64,000 nt of DNA, from contig JBAVOR010000031.1 of NCBI GenBank assembly GCA_049692255.1, forward strand, positions 1 to 64,000, read 5' to 3'. The DNA is from JBAVOR01 sp049692255 (lineage in GTDB: Bacteria; Babelota; Babeliae; Babelales; JACPOV01). The notes under the pieces are model-generated. The model was not told the DNA's origin. It was given only the letters and a program-made list of their open reading frames with translations, and ran no database searches. A program made the translations under genes and the position numbers. This document shows, piece after piece, positions 31,530 to 39,528 of the stretch. Every line of letters starts with the position of its first letter. The stretch's first letter is position 1.

Positions 31530-32450
31530 CTACTTTACTTTTTGCGCAATGAACTGTTCAACCCGCTCAGCATACTCTTGTGGGAAATTTTGAAAAATAT
31601 GGGCGTGATTGCAGTGCGGCACTGCCCAAAAATCTTTGGGGCTTTGAACTGCATCGTGCACCGCCAACGCATCAGCAAAAAAAGAGACCGCATCATCATG
31701 TGAATGAATCAACAGTACTGGCATGGGCACCTGTGCTGCCCACAAGCAAGAATCAACGAGTGAAGCGGGGAACTGCAGCTCGCGCTCAAACACAGACCTG
31801 CCCAATCGGGGGAAAACAAATGACGGGAAATTATAGCGATGCACCACCATACGTTCAATCTGTTTGTCTAAACGAGCAAAAGGAGAATCGAGCACAATCC
31901 CCTTAAAGAGAGGATATTGGCATGCTGCACCTAATAAACTTACTGCGCCCATAGAGATGCCTAACCCAAACAACGGCAGCGCTGCTGTTGCCTGATGTGT
32001 TTGCAAAAACTGTGCTGCCGCGCAAACATCTTGGCGTTCTTGGTGGCCGTACGTCACGCGATTACCTGCACTTTCTCCATGCGCGCGATAATCAAACATA
32101 AAAATAGTGTCGTTGGGGAACATCTCTACAAATGGCAACATACGCTCCTTTGCCATACGATAGCCATGGCACAAAAGCCATACGCGCGTTGCATTAGCAC
32201 GCTCTATTAAAAGCCCTGATAACGCAACTCCATCAGCTGCATAAAATGCAATGGACTTCGCTTGAAATTCAGTCATTAATCGTTTACGGTTTTGCGCATG
32301 TTGTTCCACGCGCTCGGGGGAATACAGGGGTCTACTGGTAAATTTTTTGACCATAAAAAAAGCAACCAGACCAGTGCCTGCGCTACTCATTACGAACAAC
32401 AAGGCGAGTAGACGAAAATAGTACCAACGTTTTTTTCTGTACACCTGCAT
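31530..32450 (-). CDS. Alpha/beta hydrolase with membrane anchor
   Basis: The product is about 306 residues: one N-terminal transmembrane segment (residues 10-32), then an alpha/beta hydrolase fold. The oxyanion-region motif LLCHGYRM, the strand FMFDYRAHGES, the nucleophile elbow GLGISMGAVS (serine near residue 148), the aspartate in LIHSHDD and the histidine in PHCNHAH form the expected triad. The family includes esterases, thioesterases and peptidases; it resembles the BEM46/YqkD-type anchored hydrolases. Three ATGs are clustered at the start; the third has GGAGG ten bases upstream and is used here. The active site should face the periplasm if the anchor is uncleaved. Confidence 0.87.
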   Translation of the reverse strand: MQVYRKKRWYYFRLLALLFVMSSAGTGLVAFFMVKKFTSRPLYSPERVEQHAQNRKRLMTEFQAKSIAFYAADGVALSGLLIERANATRVWLLCHGYRMAKERMLPFVEMFPNDTIFMFDYRAHGESAGNRVTYGHQERQDVCAAAQFLQTHQATAALPLFGLGISMGAVSLLGAACQYPLFKGIVLDSPFARLDKQIERMVVHRYNFPSFVFPRLGRSVFERELQFPASLVDSCLWAAQVPMPVLLIHSHDDAVSFFADALAVHDAVQSPKDFWAVPHCNHAHIFQNFPQEYAERVEQFIAQKVK

Positions 32451-32509
32451 AACCATCATACCTCCCGTGGGTTATTGATTGCGACAGTAGCAACTGTGGT
32501 TCTATTGTA

Positions 32510-32845
32510 TTAAAATCCAGGAAGCGCGTTGCCCGCAAGAAAATGCATATGCATATGAAAAACTGTTTGTCCTGCAGCACTGCCGCGGTTGATAATTAAA
32601 CGGAAGTCGCGCGTTTCTGGTTTGAGTTGCGCTAATTGATCGGTAACTGCGAACATATCGGCAAAAAGGGATGCATCACCATTATGCACTGCACATATAT
32701 CATCGAAATGTTGTTTGGGAATAATAAGCCAATGTATCTGTGCCTTAGGTGTAATATCTTCAATTACCAGCATGGTATTTGTTTCTAACACCCGTTTACT
32801 GGGTATGGCGCCCGTAATTATTTTACAAAAGATACATGAATTCAT
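32510..32845 (-). CDS. HIT-family nucleotide hydrolase (HinT-like)
   Basis: The product has 111 residues with CIFCKII at the start and the histidine triad HMHMHFLAG near residues 97-105. HinT-type proteins hydrolyse nucleoside phosphoramidates and adenylated adducts in the cytoplasm. Length and motif spacing are standard. AAGGGA lies seven bases before the ATG. It is followed by the anchored hydrolase on the same strand and preceded by a repeat and tRNA-Leu(CAA). Confidence 0.93.
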   Translation of the reverse strand: MNSCIFCKIITGAIPSKRVLETNTMLVIEDITPKAQIHWLIIPKQHFDDICAVHNGDASLFADMFAVTDQLAQLKPETRDFRLIINRGSAAGQTVFHMHMHFLAGNALPGF

Positions 32846-32900
32846 ATAAAATTCCCTTAGCTGGTTCTACTACGCTAAAAGCTACGAAGGGCTGGCCGTG

Positions 32901-32947
32901 CCATACGAAGCTTGCCGAGCCAGAAGGCCCGGATAAGCGAAGTATGG
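32901..32947 (-). repeat. Family B palindrome at the tRNA-Leu(CAA) end
   Basis: This 47-base palindrome starts with the tRNA CCA on the minus strand: CCATAC pairs with GTATGG, GCTT with AAGC, and inner CCGGGCC with GGCTCGG around TTCT. Compared with 31267-31313, the bases differ on both sides of the stems but pairing is kept. Confidence 0.82.
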
Positions 32948-33031
32948 TGCCGGGAGTCGGACTCGAACCGACACAGTGTTGCCACCGCGGGATTTTGAGT
33001 CCCGTGCGTCTGCCAATTTCGCCATCCCGGC
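32945..33031 (-). tRNA. tRNA-Leu (CAA)
   Basis: An 87-base tRNA with acceptor GCCGGGA pairing with TCCCGGC, discriminator A and an encoded CCA. The anticodon loop CTCAAAA gives CAA, reading UUG. The long variable arm fits tRNA-Leu. Confidence 0.95.
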
Positions 33032-33138
33032 ATTTTTTTATCTACTCAGGTATATATCAAAGTAGCTTTAAGGTACCGTAAAATTGCTCGCTGGTCAATG
33101 GAAAAAAGGCTTTAACATGAGCGCCCTGGCAACATACT

Positions 33139-34335
33139 TTAGTATGTAGGCACAGAAAAATCTAAGAGCGGAAGATAGATCATGAGTATGAGTGCTACTA
33201 CCAATAACGCAAGGGTAATGATAAGTATTGGCTGCACGCTGGCAATCGTTGTTTCTAGCTTTTGTACTGCACGCTCATTACTACACAGCGCTGCTTGTTC
33301 TACCAGGTCTCCTAAGTTGCCGGTCTGTTCTCCTACTATAATCAGCTCATACGCCTCTACAGGAATAGGCCATTTGACCGACTCGAACGCAACGGCAAGG
33401 GAACTCCCTTGCTGCACCGCCTGTTCAACCGCCTGTAACTGATCACGTAATAGATATGCATCGAGGCCCTGCGCAACAATATTCACTGCATCTACTACCC
33501 GCACATGGGAACGAATGAGCAGCCCAATCGTATGCGTGCAATGAGCGGCTTGGCGCGCAATTAAGAGAGTGCCAAGGTAGGGAATATGATGCACCATCCA
33601 TGATTTCATTCGTAGATACCGCTCAGTACGTCGCCGTACATATAACCAACCAACACCAACAGATACGCCTACTATTAGCACCGAACTCCAGAGCGAACGC
33701 AATGATTGATGCAACACAAATAACAACTGAACAGTATTGGGTACCGCTTTGCCCGATTGTGTATAGACAGATACCAAGAGCGGTACCACAAAATAGATGA
33801 TTCCTACAATAATCAACAGGAATGCTATGCCCGTTACGATTGGCATAAAAAGGGCCCGTTCAATTTTTTTCTTTAGTTGATGGCTCGTTTGCGTATGCTG
33901 CGCCAGATACAATAATAACCGATCTAACGTGCCAGAACGTTGGCCTGCGCCAAACAGCGCACAGGTTACCCCATCGAACAAGTATGGGTGCACGGCACAC
34001 GCATCAGCGCACGAGACCCCACGATGCATAGCAGCACCTATTTCTTGTAACACTTGCTTAAGTTCAGGATGATCAACCGATTGAGCTGCAACCATCCATG
34101 CACGATCGATAAAAATACCGTTACGCACCAGCGTTGCCATAATGCTAAGCAGATGAGCGCGCATAGTAACGGTAATCGGGTGCCACCAAGAAAATGGTGA
34201 AATAATCTGTGCATCTTGAACCACAATGTGATGTGTCGCTAAGCAACTGACTAAACTATTGAGTGATAACACACGCGCATAACCAGTGTGCACTTTTCCA
34301 GCACTGCCTGTACCGCGCCATCTTACATACGGCAT
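33139..34335 (-). CDS. Type II secretion/type IV pilus GspF-PilC protein
   Basis: The product has 398 residues: two T2SF domains, each with a cytoplasmic helical bundle and hydrophobic segments. LLLYLAQHTQTSHQLKKKIE leads to the first transmembrane helix, and IVGEQTGNLGDLVEQAA is the classic signature of the second domain. This inner-membrane platform protein works with a GspE/PilB ATPase and pseudopilins, none of which lie in the window. Its start overlaps the end of the DUF167 gene by 13 bases. It could serve type IV pili, type II secretion or DNA uptake. Confidence 0.9.
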   Translation of the reverse strand: MPYVRWRGTGSAGKVHTGYARVLSLNSLVSCLATHHIVVQDAQIISPFSWWHPITVTMRAHLLSIMATLVRNGIFIDRAWMVAAQSVDHPELKQVLQEIGAAMHRGVSCADACAVHPYLFDGVTCALFGAGQRSGTLDRLLLYLAQHTQTSHQLKKKIERALFMPIVTGIAFLLIIVGIIYFVVPLLVSVYTQSGKAVPNTVQLLFVLHQSLRSLWSSVLIVGVSVGVGWLYVRRRTERYLRMKSWMVHHIPYLGTLLIARQAAHCTHTIGLLIRSHVRVVDAVNIVAQGLDAYLLRDQLQAVEQAVQQGSSLAVAFESVKWPIPVEAYELIIVGEQTGNLGDLVEQAALCSNERAVQKLETTIASVQPILIITLALLVVALILMIYLPLLDFSVPTY

Positions 34336-34616
34336 TGATTCACCACGTCAAATAAACCAAGTTCTTGTAACAACTGCTCATACGAATTGAGATGTTCTAT
34401 GCGCACTTTTTTATGCCGTGTTGTTGCGCCAGAAATAATCGTAATAGCAGAACGAGCGCATTGTAATGTTTTTGCCATTGCGGCAATCAAGGCATCATTT
34501 GCTTTTCCGCGCTCCGGCTGTGCACACACGTACCATTTCAGCGCCCCTTGTTTGTCGAGCGCGTATCGCTCTTTTGCCGCGCCAGGAACCACTTTGATAT
34601 CTATAATCAGTGTCAT
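34323..34616 (-). CDS. DUF167/YggU-family protein
   Basis: The small cytoplasmic protein has about 97 residues from the chosen ATG. It shows the family core IKVVPGAAKER, then ERGKANDALIAAMAKTL, then ITIISGATTRHKKVRIE. The family fold is known, but the cellular role is not. Upstream ATGs at 34658 and 34634 are possible; I chose 34616 because the first beta strand follows directly. Its stop codon overlaps the start of the GspF/PilC gene, so the two are translationally linked. Confidence 0.9.
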   Translation of the reverse strand: MTLIIDIKVVPGAAKERYALDKQGALKWYVCAQPERGKANDALIAAMAKTLQCARSAITIISGATTRHKKVRIEHLNSYEQLLQELGLFDVVNQCRM

Positions 34617-34670
34617 ATAATCTCGTTTCGTCATGCAACTAGTTGGTCTGATATCCATCAGTTAATTATT

Positions 34671-35546
34671 TTAGTTCAAATCTTCTTCTGTTTCTTCTGC
34701 TTCAGCCTTTTTTTCTTCTGGCGATTGTCCGACTTTTTCTCTAGTATCACCCAGCTTTTTCTTGAGTAGATCAAATAAGCTTTCTTTATTGCTCTTTGTG
34801 ATTACTTCACCCGCTACAGTAGTTTTTGAAGGTTCCTGCGAACCTACGTTTTTTGTTGTGCCTGAAGAATATTCTGGCTTCTTGGTTTTTTTCAACTCTT
34901 CTTTTTTTCGCTTTTCTTCTTCTTGCTTTGCTATGTCTTTTTTAATCTGCGCCTCTTGCTCTGGAGTAAGTCCTTCTCCCCACTCGGCTTCTGCCTCTTT
35001 ATTTATTTGTTCTATTTTTTTTCTTTGTTCCTCGGTTAATTTTTCCTCTCTTTGCTTATCTTCCTCCGCTTTCTTTTCTTCTTCTTCTTCTAATTTTTTT
35101 TCTTTTTCTTTTCTTTTTATATCTAAAATGTTTTCTGCACCAGAAAATCCTTGTTCAAGGATTGTTTGCGTTTCTGATTTTGTCTCTGTTTTATACTTAT
35201 TTTTTTCACTCTCCGGCACCGGGTTTAATGACCCTTTTTTTCCAATAATCTCCCCCATATCACCCAGCGTAGGGGTCACTTTTTTGGGTTGTTTTTTTAG
35301 TTCTTCTTTTTCTGTTTTTTTACCCATGTCTTTTGGTGGCGGTGGTGGTGCATCAGGAATCCCCGTGATGCCTCCCGCTCCTTCTTTCGAGCCAGTTTTA
35401 AAAGGCTCTAATTTCAGTGCGTTATCTAACAAGACAAGCTGTAAGTTTAATGCCTTTAATGCCTGTACTAATTCATCTGCCTGCAACAAGCTACTGCAGC
35501 ATACAACGCTGCTTATCAATACAATGATCAATTCCTGCTTTTTCAT
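34671..35546 (-). CDS. Secreted Lys/Glu-rich coiled-coil protein
   Basis: The product is about 291 residues. The ATG at 35546 is preceded by AGAGAG. A signal peptide ends near SLLQA, followed by a short amphipathic heptad helix (LVQALKALNLQLVLLDNALK), a glycine-rich linker, the proline run APPPPPKDMG, and then a long charged region of K/E repeats (residues 145-240). No enzyme motif is seen. The layout of signal peptide, short leucine helix, proline-rich linker and charged tail is shared with the protein at 37978-38868. Its extreme base composition makes the long opposite-strand frame an artefact. Confidence 0.75.
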   Translation of the reverse strand: MKKQELIIVLISSVVCCSSLLQADELVQALKALNLQLVLLDNALKLEPFKTGSKEGAGGITGIPDAPPPPPKDMGKKTEKEELKKQPKKVTPTLGDMGEIIGKKGSLNPVPESEKNKYKTETKSETQTILEQGFSGAENILDIKRKEKEKKLEEEEEKKAEEDKQREEKLTEEQRKKIEQINKEAEAEWGEGLTPEQEAQIKKDIAKQEEEKRKKEELKKTKKPEYSSGTTKNVGSQEPSKTTVAGEVITKSNKESLFDLLKKKLGDTREKVGQSPEEKKAEAEETEEDLN

Positions 35547-35702
35547 TTTCACTCTCTTATTTTAAAACAGATTTTTTATTACTATAGCGCTCTTTTTTGT
35601 ATGTCTTCAATATTTTTATCTAAAACTAGTTTTTTCACTTTCTAGTTGCAACAACTATGCAAATACTTTATCCTAGTACCTATATTTTTCTTGCTTTATT
35701 TT

Positions 35703-35793
35703 GGAGAGATGGCTGAGCGGTCTAAAGCGCTTGCCTGCTAAGCAAGAGCTCTCGAAAGGGGGCACGAGGGTTCGAATCCCTCTCTCTCCACCA
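35703..35793 (+). tRNA. tRNA-Ser (GCU)
   Basis: A 91-base tRNA with acceptor GGAGAGA pairing with TCTCTCC, discriminator A and an encoded CCA. The anticodon loop CTGCTAA gives GCU. A long variable arm is present, as expected for serine. Confidence 0.95.
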
Positions 35794-35922
35794 TACTTCG
35801 CCTCCTACTTCACTGAAGTTTCGTAGGACAAGAAGGCTTTCTACTTTGCTAAAGCTTCGTAGAACGGGTCGTACCTGTGCTTCGTAGCTGCGAAGCAGCG
35901 TAGTAGCATGGCAGGCCATAAT
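35791..35922 (+). repeat. 132-bp tRNA-Ser trailer block, copy 1
   Basis: The block begins with the CCA of tRNA-Ser(GCU) and runs to GGCAGGCCATAAT. It is identical to 36628-36759 except for one base (GAAGC against GAGGC). It contains hairpins such as CCTAC...GTAGG with inner TTC/GAA, and its first CCAT can pair with ATGG near its end. Confidence 0.9.
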
Positions 35923-35999
35923 TCGCCAAACCGTTCTTCGCAACTCGAAGAGCGTCAAAAAAAGCAGTTTCTTCTTATTCTTTCTTCTGCAATATATAC

Positions 36000-36076
36000 G
36001 CGCCCGTAGCTCAATTGGATAGAGCGTCAGACTACGGATCTGAAGGTTGGGGGTTCGACTCCTCCCGGGCGCACCA
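36000..36076 (+). tRNA. tRNA-Arg (ACG)
   Basis: A 77-base cloverleaf with acceptor GCGCCCG pairing with CGGGCGC, discriminator A and an encoded CCA. The anticodon loop CTACGGA gives ACG, whose A34 is normally deaminated to inosine. Confidence 0.95.
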
Positions 36077-36190
36077 ACCTACGCCAAGGCTTCGGTTGGC
36101 ACGGCCAGGTAGTTGTGCTTACGCTAACAATGAAGTTGCGTAGGTTGTCCGCCGAAGTTTACCGAGCCAGAAGGCCCGGATAAACGGAGG
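36074..36190 (+). repeat. Palindromes between tRNA-Arg and GIY-YIG gene
   Basis: A 26-base palindrome starts at the tRNA CCA (CCAACC with GGTTGG, inner GCC with GGC). At 36149-36190 lies a family B element: CCGCCG pairs with CGGAGG, TTTA with TAAA, and inner CCGAGCC with GGCCCGG around AGAA. This element ends 25 bases before the GIY-YIG start. Confidence 0.78.
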
Positions 36191-36215
36191 CTGGACTATA
36201 AAAGATAGAAATACC

Positions 36216-36458
36216 ATGTATTACGTTTACATCATTAGATCTATACCCCATCCAGACCAAATATACGTTGGACATACTTCTAATTTAAAAAAACGCTTAT
36301 CAGATCACAACGCAGGAAACACAAGCCATACAGAAAAATACGCCCCATGGGAATTAATCATGTACGTTGCTTTTCAAGACCAGTTCAAAGCGGCTTCATT
36401 CGAAAAGTATTTGAAGTCTGGTTCAGGCCGCGCCTTTAGAGACAAGCGATTATTATAA
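36216..36458 (+). CDS. Solitary GIY-YIG nuclease-domain protein
   Basis: This 80-residue protein consists of a single GIY-YIG domain of the small UPF0213/YhbQ-like type. YVYIIRS is followed by IYVGHT, an arginine in LKKRLSDHN, and a conserved glutamate in SFEKYLK. The family fold is that of a nuclease; biochemical roles of solo members are poorly known. It lies between two copies of a 132-bp repeat (35791 and 36628) and 25 bases after a palindromic element. No clear ribosome binding site is seen. A second member of this family is at 55753-56040, also among repeats. Confidence 0.88.
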   Translation: MYYVYIIRSIPHPDQIYVGHTSNLKKRLSDHNAGNTSHTEKYAPWELIMYVAFQDQFKAASFEKYLKSGSGRAFRDKRLL

Positions 36459-36537
36459 ATTCTCCTTGCACCTTTTTCCATCTTCAGTACACTAAAGATA
36501 CTTTTTCTACAATTCTTTGTAATATACGTACTATAAT

Positions 36538-36630
36538 GGAGAGATGGCAGAGCGGTCGAATGCGGCGGTCTTGAAAACCGTTAGCCCGCTAATACCGGGC
36601 TCGTGGGTTCGAATCCCACTCTCTCCTCCA
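36538..36630 (+). tRNA. tRNA-Ser (UGA)
   Basis: A 93-base tRNA with acceptor GGAGAGA pairing with TCTCTCC, a long variable arm and an encoded CCA. The anticodon loop CTTGAAA gives UGA. The discriminator reads U, which differs from the A of the other tRNA-Ser here and from the G of many bacterial tRNA-Ser. Confidence 0.94.
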
Positions 36631-36759
36631 TACTTCGCCTCCTACTTCACTGAAGTTTCGTAGGACAAGAAGGCTTTCTACTTTGCTAAAGCTTCGTAGA
36701 ACGGGTCGTACCTGTGCTTCGTAGCTGCGAGGCAGCGTAGTAGCATGGCAGGCCATAAT
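36628..36759 (+). repeat. 132-bp tRNA-Ser trailer block, copy 2
   Basis: Near-identical to 35791-35922 (131 of 132 bases by eye) and again beginning at the CCA of a tRNA-Ser gene. The two tRNA-Ser genes themselves differ much more than their trailers. The remaining bases to 36937 hold a further TACGAAG-type repeat scrap and no gene. Confidence 0.9.
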
Positions 36760-36937
36760 GACTCAATTTGCGAAGTATGCCCTTCGTAGCTTTAGCTAAT
36801 CAGAGACTACGAAATAAAAAATCCATTCAAATTCCACTCGCTTTTTTTATTGCATCTGCATACACTCAACAAAAAAAGAGGTCGTGTATGTGCACATTAT
36901 TTTTGTATATATTCAACTGTGTTCTTAGGGGTTTTTT

Positions 36938-37324
36938 ATGATTACTCAATGTTCTCATTTAACTATTTTGGTACATAATCAAGACGAAGCGCTTACATTT
37001 TATACTAACAAATTAGGCTTTAGGTTACATACCGATGCACCGTTTGGGCCTGAGCGATGGCTTACCGTTTGTCCAGAAAAAAATCCTGACATGGAATTTG
37101 TACTTGCGCTCGCGCAAAAAGACGAAGATAAAGCACTCGTGGGCAAACAAGGGGGAAGTTATGGCATAGGCATACTCCTTACCAATGACGCGTTTGGTGA
37201 CTACAAGAAATTTAAGGACGCAGGTATTACTATGATTGGTGAACCGGTAAAAGAAATCTGGGGAACAGGGTTTGGTATTAAAGATTTATATGGCAACACG
37301 CTTTATATCAATGAGCCAGCATGA
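36938..37324 (+). CDS. VOC (glyoxalase-like) family protein
   Basis: The product has 128 residues with the paired beta-alpha-beta-beta-beta layout of the vicinal oxygen chelate fold: HLTILVHNQDEALTFYTNKL in the first half and GIGILLTNDAFGDYKKFKDA in the second. Candidate metal ligands are the histidine near residue 7 and the glutamate near the C-terminus in YGNTLYINEP. It could be a dioxygenase, lyase or resistance protein; the substrate is not predictable. AGGGG lies before the ATG. Its last codons overlap the start of the LysE-type gene (ATGA), so the two are co-translated. Confidence 0.9.
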   Translation: MITQCSHLTILVHNQDEALTFYTNKLGFRLHTDAPFGPERWLTVCPEKNPDMEFVLALAQKDEDKALVGKQGGSYGIGILLTNDAFGDYKKFKDAGITMIGEPVKEIWGTGFGIKDLYGNTLYINEPA

Positions 37325-37965
37325 ATATAATTGCTACGGTGAGTATTTCCGTACTTACTAATTTCTTAAAAGGCGCTCTCACCGGCGCTTTTATTGCTAT
37401 TCCCGTAGGGCCCATAGGTATTGTTTGTTTGCGGCGGTTACTCACACAAGGAGCGTTGATGGGTATTGCATCAGGCTTTGGCAGCGCTACTGCTGATGCA
37501 CTGTACGCAGTTATTGCTCTCCTTGGTCTTTCGGTAGTGGCACCATTCTTACAAGCACACACTACCTTCTTTCGTATCGCAAGTGCCCTCTTTTTATGCG
37601 CACTTGGTCTTAAAATTTGCATATCTCGCACGCCTCATGTGCAAGGGGTACGTGCACCGAGTATTGTTGAAGCATATTTTTCTACCTTTTTTCTAACGGT
37701 TGCCAACCCACTTCTTATTTTTTCCTTTGCTACGCTGGGCACTTTGTTAGACATAGAATATGCAGCACGCTCATGGCAAATGTTAATTTCTGTTACTAGT
37801 GGCGTCTTTTGCGGATCTGCTGCATGGTGGGTTATTCTTGGCATTATTGTAGCAGGACTTGATTGGGAACTGAACCCTTCGTGGCTGCGCGTTATTAACA
37901 CCGTTTCTGGATTATTAATTGTACTTGCAAGCATTGCAGTGCTGGTCAGCGTATTTTTTGCGTGA
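37321..37965 (+). CDS. LysE/RhtB-family exporter
   Basis: The 214-residue inner-membrane protein has six predicted helices. The N-terminal signature GAFIAIPVGPIGIVCLRRLL and the following GIASGFGSATADALYAVIAL are typical of LysE/RhtB amino-acid and metabolite exporters. Its ATG overlaps the stop of the VOC gene by four bases. The pairing suggests that a VOC enzyme product or toxic metabolite is exported, which is inference only. Confidence 0.92.
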   Translation: MNIIATVSISVLTNFLKGALTGAFIAIPVGPIGIVCLRRLLTQGALMGIASGFGSATADALYAVIALLGLSVVAPFLQAHTTFFRIASALFLCALGLKICISRTPHVQGVRAPSIVEAYFSTFFLTVANPLLIFSFATLGTLLDIEYAARSWQMLISVTSGVFCGSAAWWVILGIIVAGLDWELNPSWLRVINTVSGLLIVLASIAVLVSVFFA

Positions 37966-37977
37966 GACACGCAAACA

Positions 37978-38868
37978 TTAATAGCCCAACTTTTGACTTA
38001 ACAACTTTTCATATGCACCAACGCCGAATTTACTATTAAAATAATCGATGGCTGCTTGGGATACACCTGTTTGTCCTGAAGACTCCCACGGTGAGTGGTA
38101 CGAGGCAACAACGAGGAACGCATCTTGCCCCCATGCATCAACTGCCTTTTTAATTACCACTAAATCAAGTGTTGGGGAACGCTCTGAAATTTTTACAAAC
38201 TGACTCGTATTGGTAATGTACGGTTGATATTTGCTGTAAATCTCCCACGCAATATCAACTGATGAACGAGGTTTGCTAAAATCAGGAGATTTGCCTTCTT
38301 GCAAACGCTTTACATTTTCTTGCCCCAGAAGTAAGTCTTCACGGATTTTAGCTGCCGATGGCGATCCGGTATACTGCTCAAGGCCACTAGAAACGTGAAA
38401 AATAGTCTGCCATACGTTGCTGCTATCTTTTATTGTAAGTATCCGTTTAGGATCTTGCATAAAATAGTCACGCCATTCAGATACGGTACGTGGCGTTTCG
38501 TCTATTGCTGACACCACTACTGCTGGTTCTTCTTTTTTAGGCCCTTCAGGAGCAGCAGTGGGCACTTTTGTTTCCGGCGCGCCAGCTTTTGTTAAATCAA
38601 TGGGCGCCCACGGCGGCAATGGCACACCGTAAGGCCCCATTGCTGGTGATGGTTTTTCTTTGGTTCCTACAATAGGATTGGGATACAGTGGAGCAGTACT
38701 GGCCGGTTTTTTTGAAATAACAGGTGGTACTGCTTTTGCAGGTACGGGTACGGGTAATTGTAACGCCGTCTGCAACTGCTCTAATGCGCGCTTAAGCTGG
38801 CGCAATTCAGTTTCGAGTGCATTCAAGGAACTGCAGATACATAAACAGACAAGTACCAATACGAACAT
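37978..38868 (-). CDS. Secreted Pro-rich linker protein, unknown
   Basis: The product has 296 residues. A signal peptide (MFVLVLVCLCICSSLNA) precedes a short leucine-zipper-like helix (LETELRQLKRALEQLQTALQ). Then comes a proline/alanine-rich linker of about 90 residues, and a folded C-terminal region of about 160 residues (SVDIAWEIYSKYQPYI; FLVVASYHSPWESSG). No known domain is recognised by eye. Its overall plan matches the protein at 34671-35546. AGAGAG precedes the ATG. A large inverted repeat lies just upstream. Confidence 0.75.
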   Translation of the reverse strand: MFVLVLVCLCICSSLNALETELRQLKRALEQLQTALQLPVPVPAKAVPPVISKKPASTAPLYPNPIVGTKEKPSPAMGPYGVPLPPWAPIDLTKAGAPETKVPTAAPEGPKKEEPAVVVSAIDETPRTVSEWRDYFMQDPKRILTIKDSSNVWQTIFHVSSGLEQYTGSPSAAKIREDLLLGQENVKRLQEGKSPDFSKPRSSVDIAWEIYSKYQPYITNTSQFVKISERSPTLDLVVIKKAVDAWGQDAFLVVASYHSPWESSGQTGVSQAAIDYFNSKFGVGAYEKLLSQKLGY

Positions 38869-38898
38869 ATGCTTACTCTCTTTTTACGTAATAATTAT

Positions 38899-38975
38899 TA
38901 GGTCTCTTTTGAACCCCTACAGCATGATCTTACATGCGTTCAACCACGGAGCGCATGAGCTTCCAAAGAGACCTA
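38899..38975. repeat. Nested inverted repeat between two genes
   Basis: The outer arms TAGGTCTCTTTTGAA and TTCCAAAGAGACCTA (14 of 15 pairs) enclose inner arms CATGCG and CGCATG. The right arm includes the TAG stop codon of the gene at 38973-39356. There is no following T-run, so it is not a classical terminator. It could be an attenuator, an RNA-stability element or a small transposon relic. Confidence 0.7.
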
Positions 38976-39356
38976 CTGTTTTGCCATGGTAAAATTACCC
39001 GCTGCATCACGATTAATCACACAAGTTACCGACCCGCAAATCCAACTTGCTTGATTGTTCGTTAAAAGCCAGTTACCGGGCGCCGCCCCTGATTCATCGC
39101 GCACATATAGATCTCCGCAGTTGGCAGGGCGTGCAGCAGGCACATTGAGCACCGCTTTGCCACCGTTTGGCGTAATATTATCTTTTGAATCAACAGTAGT
39201 ACCTACGCCACCGCTAACTATAAACTTGATTGCCGCTCCAATTGCTCCCTTTGATTGATTCACTACTGTTATGGTAAATGCACTATTTGCTGCCTGGCAA
39301 ACACCCACCATTCCTATTGCACCACTCACCATTGCCACCATCAATAGTCGCTTCAT
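38973..39356 (-). CDS. Small secreted beta-rich protein C
   Basis: The product has 127 residues with a GGGGGAG site before the ATG. The signal peptide ends in VCQAA. The mature protein starts SAFTITVVNQSKGAIGAAIKF, the same strand and N-x-S/T layout as the proteins at 11870-12729. It has cysteines in NCGDLY, WICGSVTC that may form disulfides. Function unknown; probably periplasmic or exported. Confidence 0.75.
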   Translation of the reverse strand: MKRLLMVAMVSGAIGMVGVCQAANSAFTITVVNQSKGAIGAAIKFIVSGGVGTTVDSKDNITPNGGKAVLNVPAARPANCGDLYVRDESGAAPGNWLLTNNQASWICGSVTCVINRDAAGNFTMAKQ

Positions 39357-39528
39357 ACAATCTCCCCCTTTTTACTTACTTTTTTAAACCCATCTTCACT
39401 GTATCATAAAAAATAGCCTAACTGCAATAAAATTACAGGTGGGCGCAAAAAGGGGCTATGGGTATTTAAAAACAGCATTTTTTAGGCTATACTACTATGA
39501 GTTATGCTCTTGTTTAAGGAGGTTTTTT

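Noticed and set aside
34762..35565. A 267-codon plus-strand frame rich in Ser and Phe
   Set aside because: It is the antisense of a Lys/Glu-rich secreted protein gene; the composition follows from the opposite strand.
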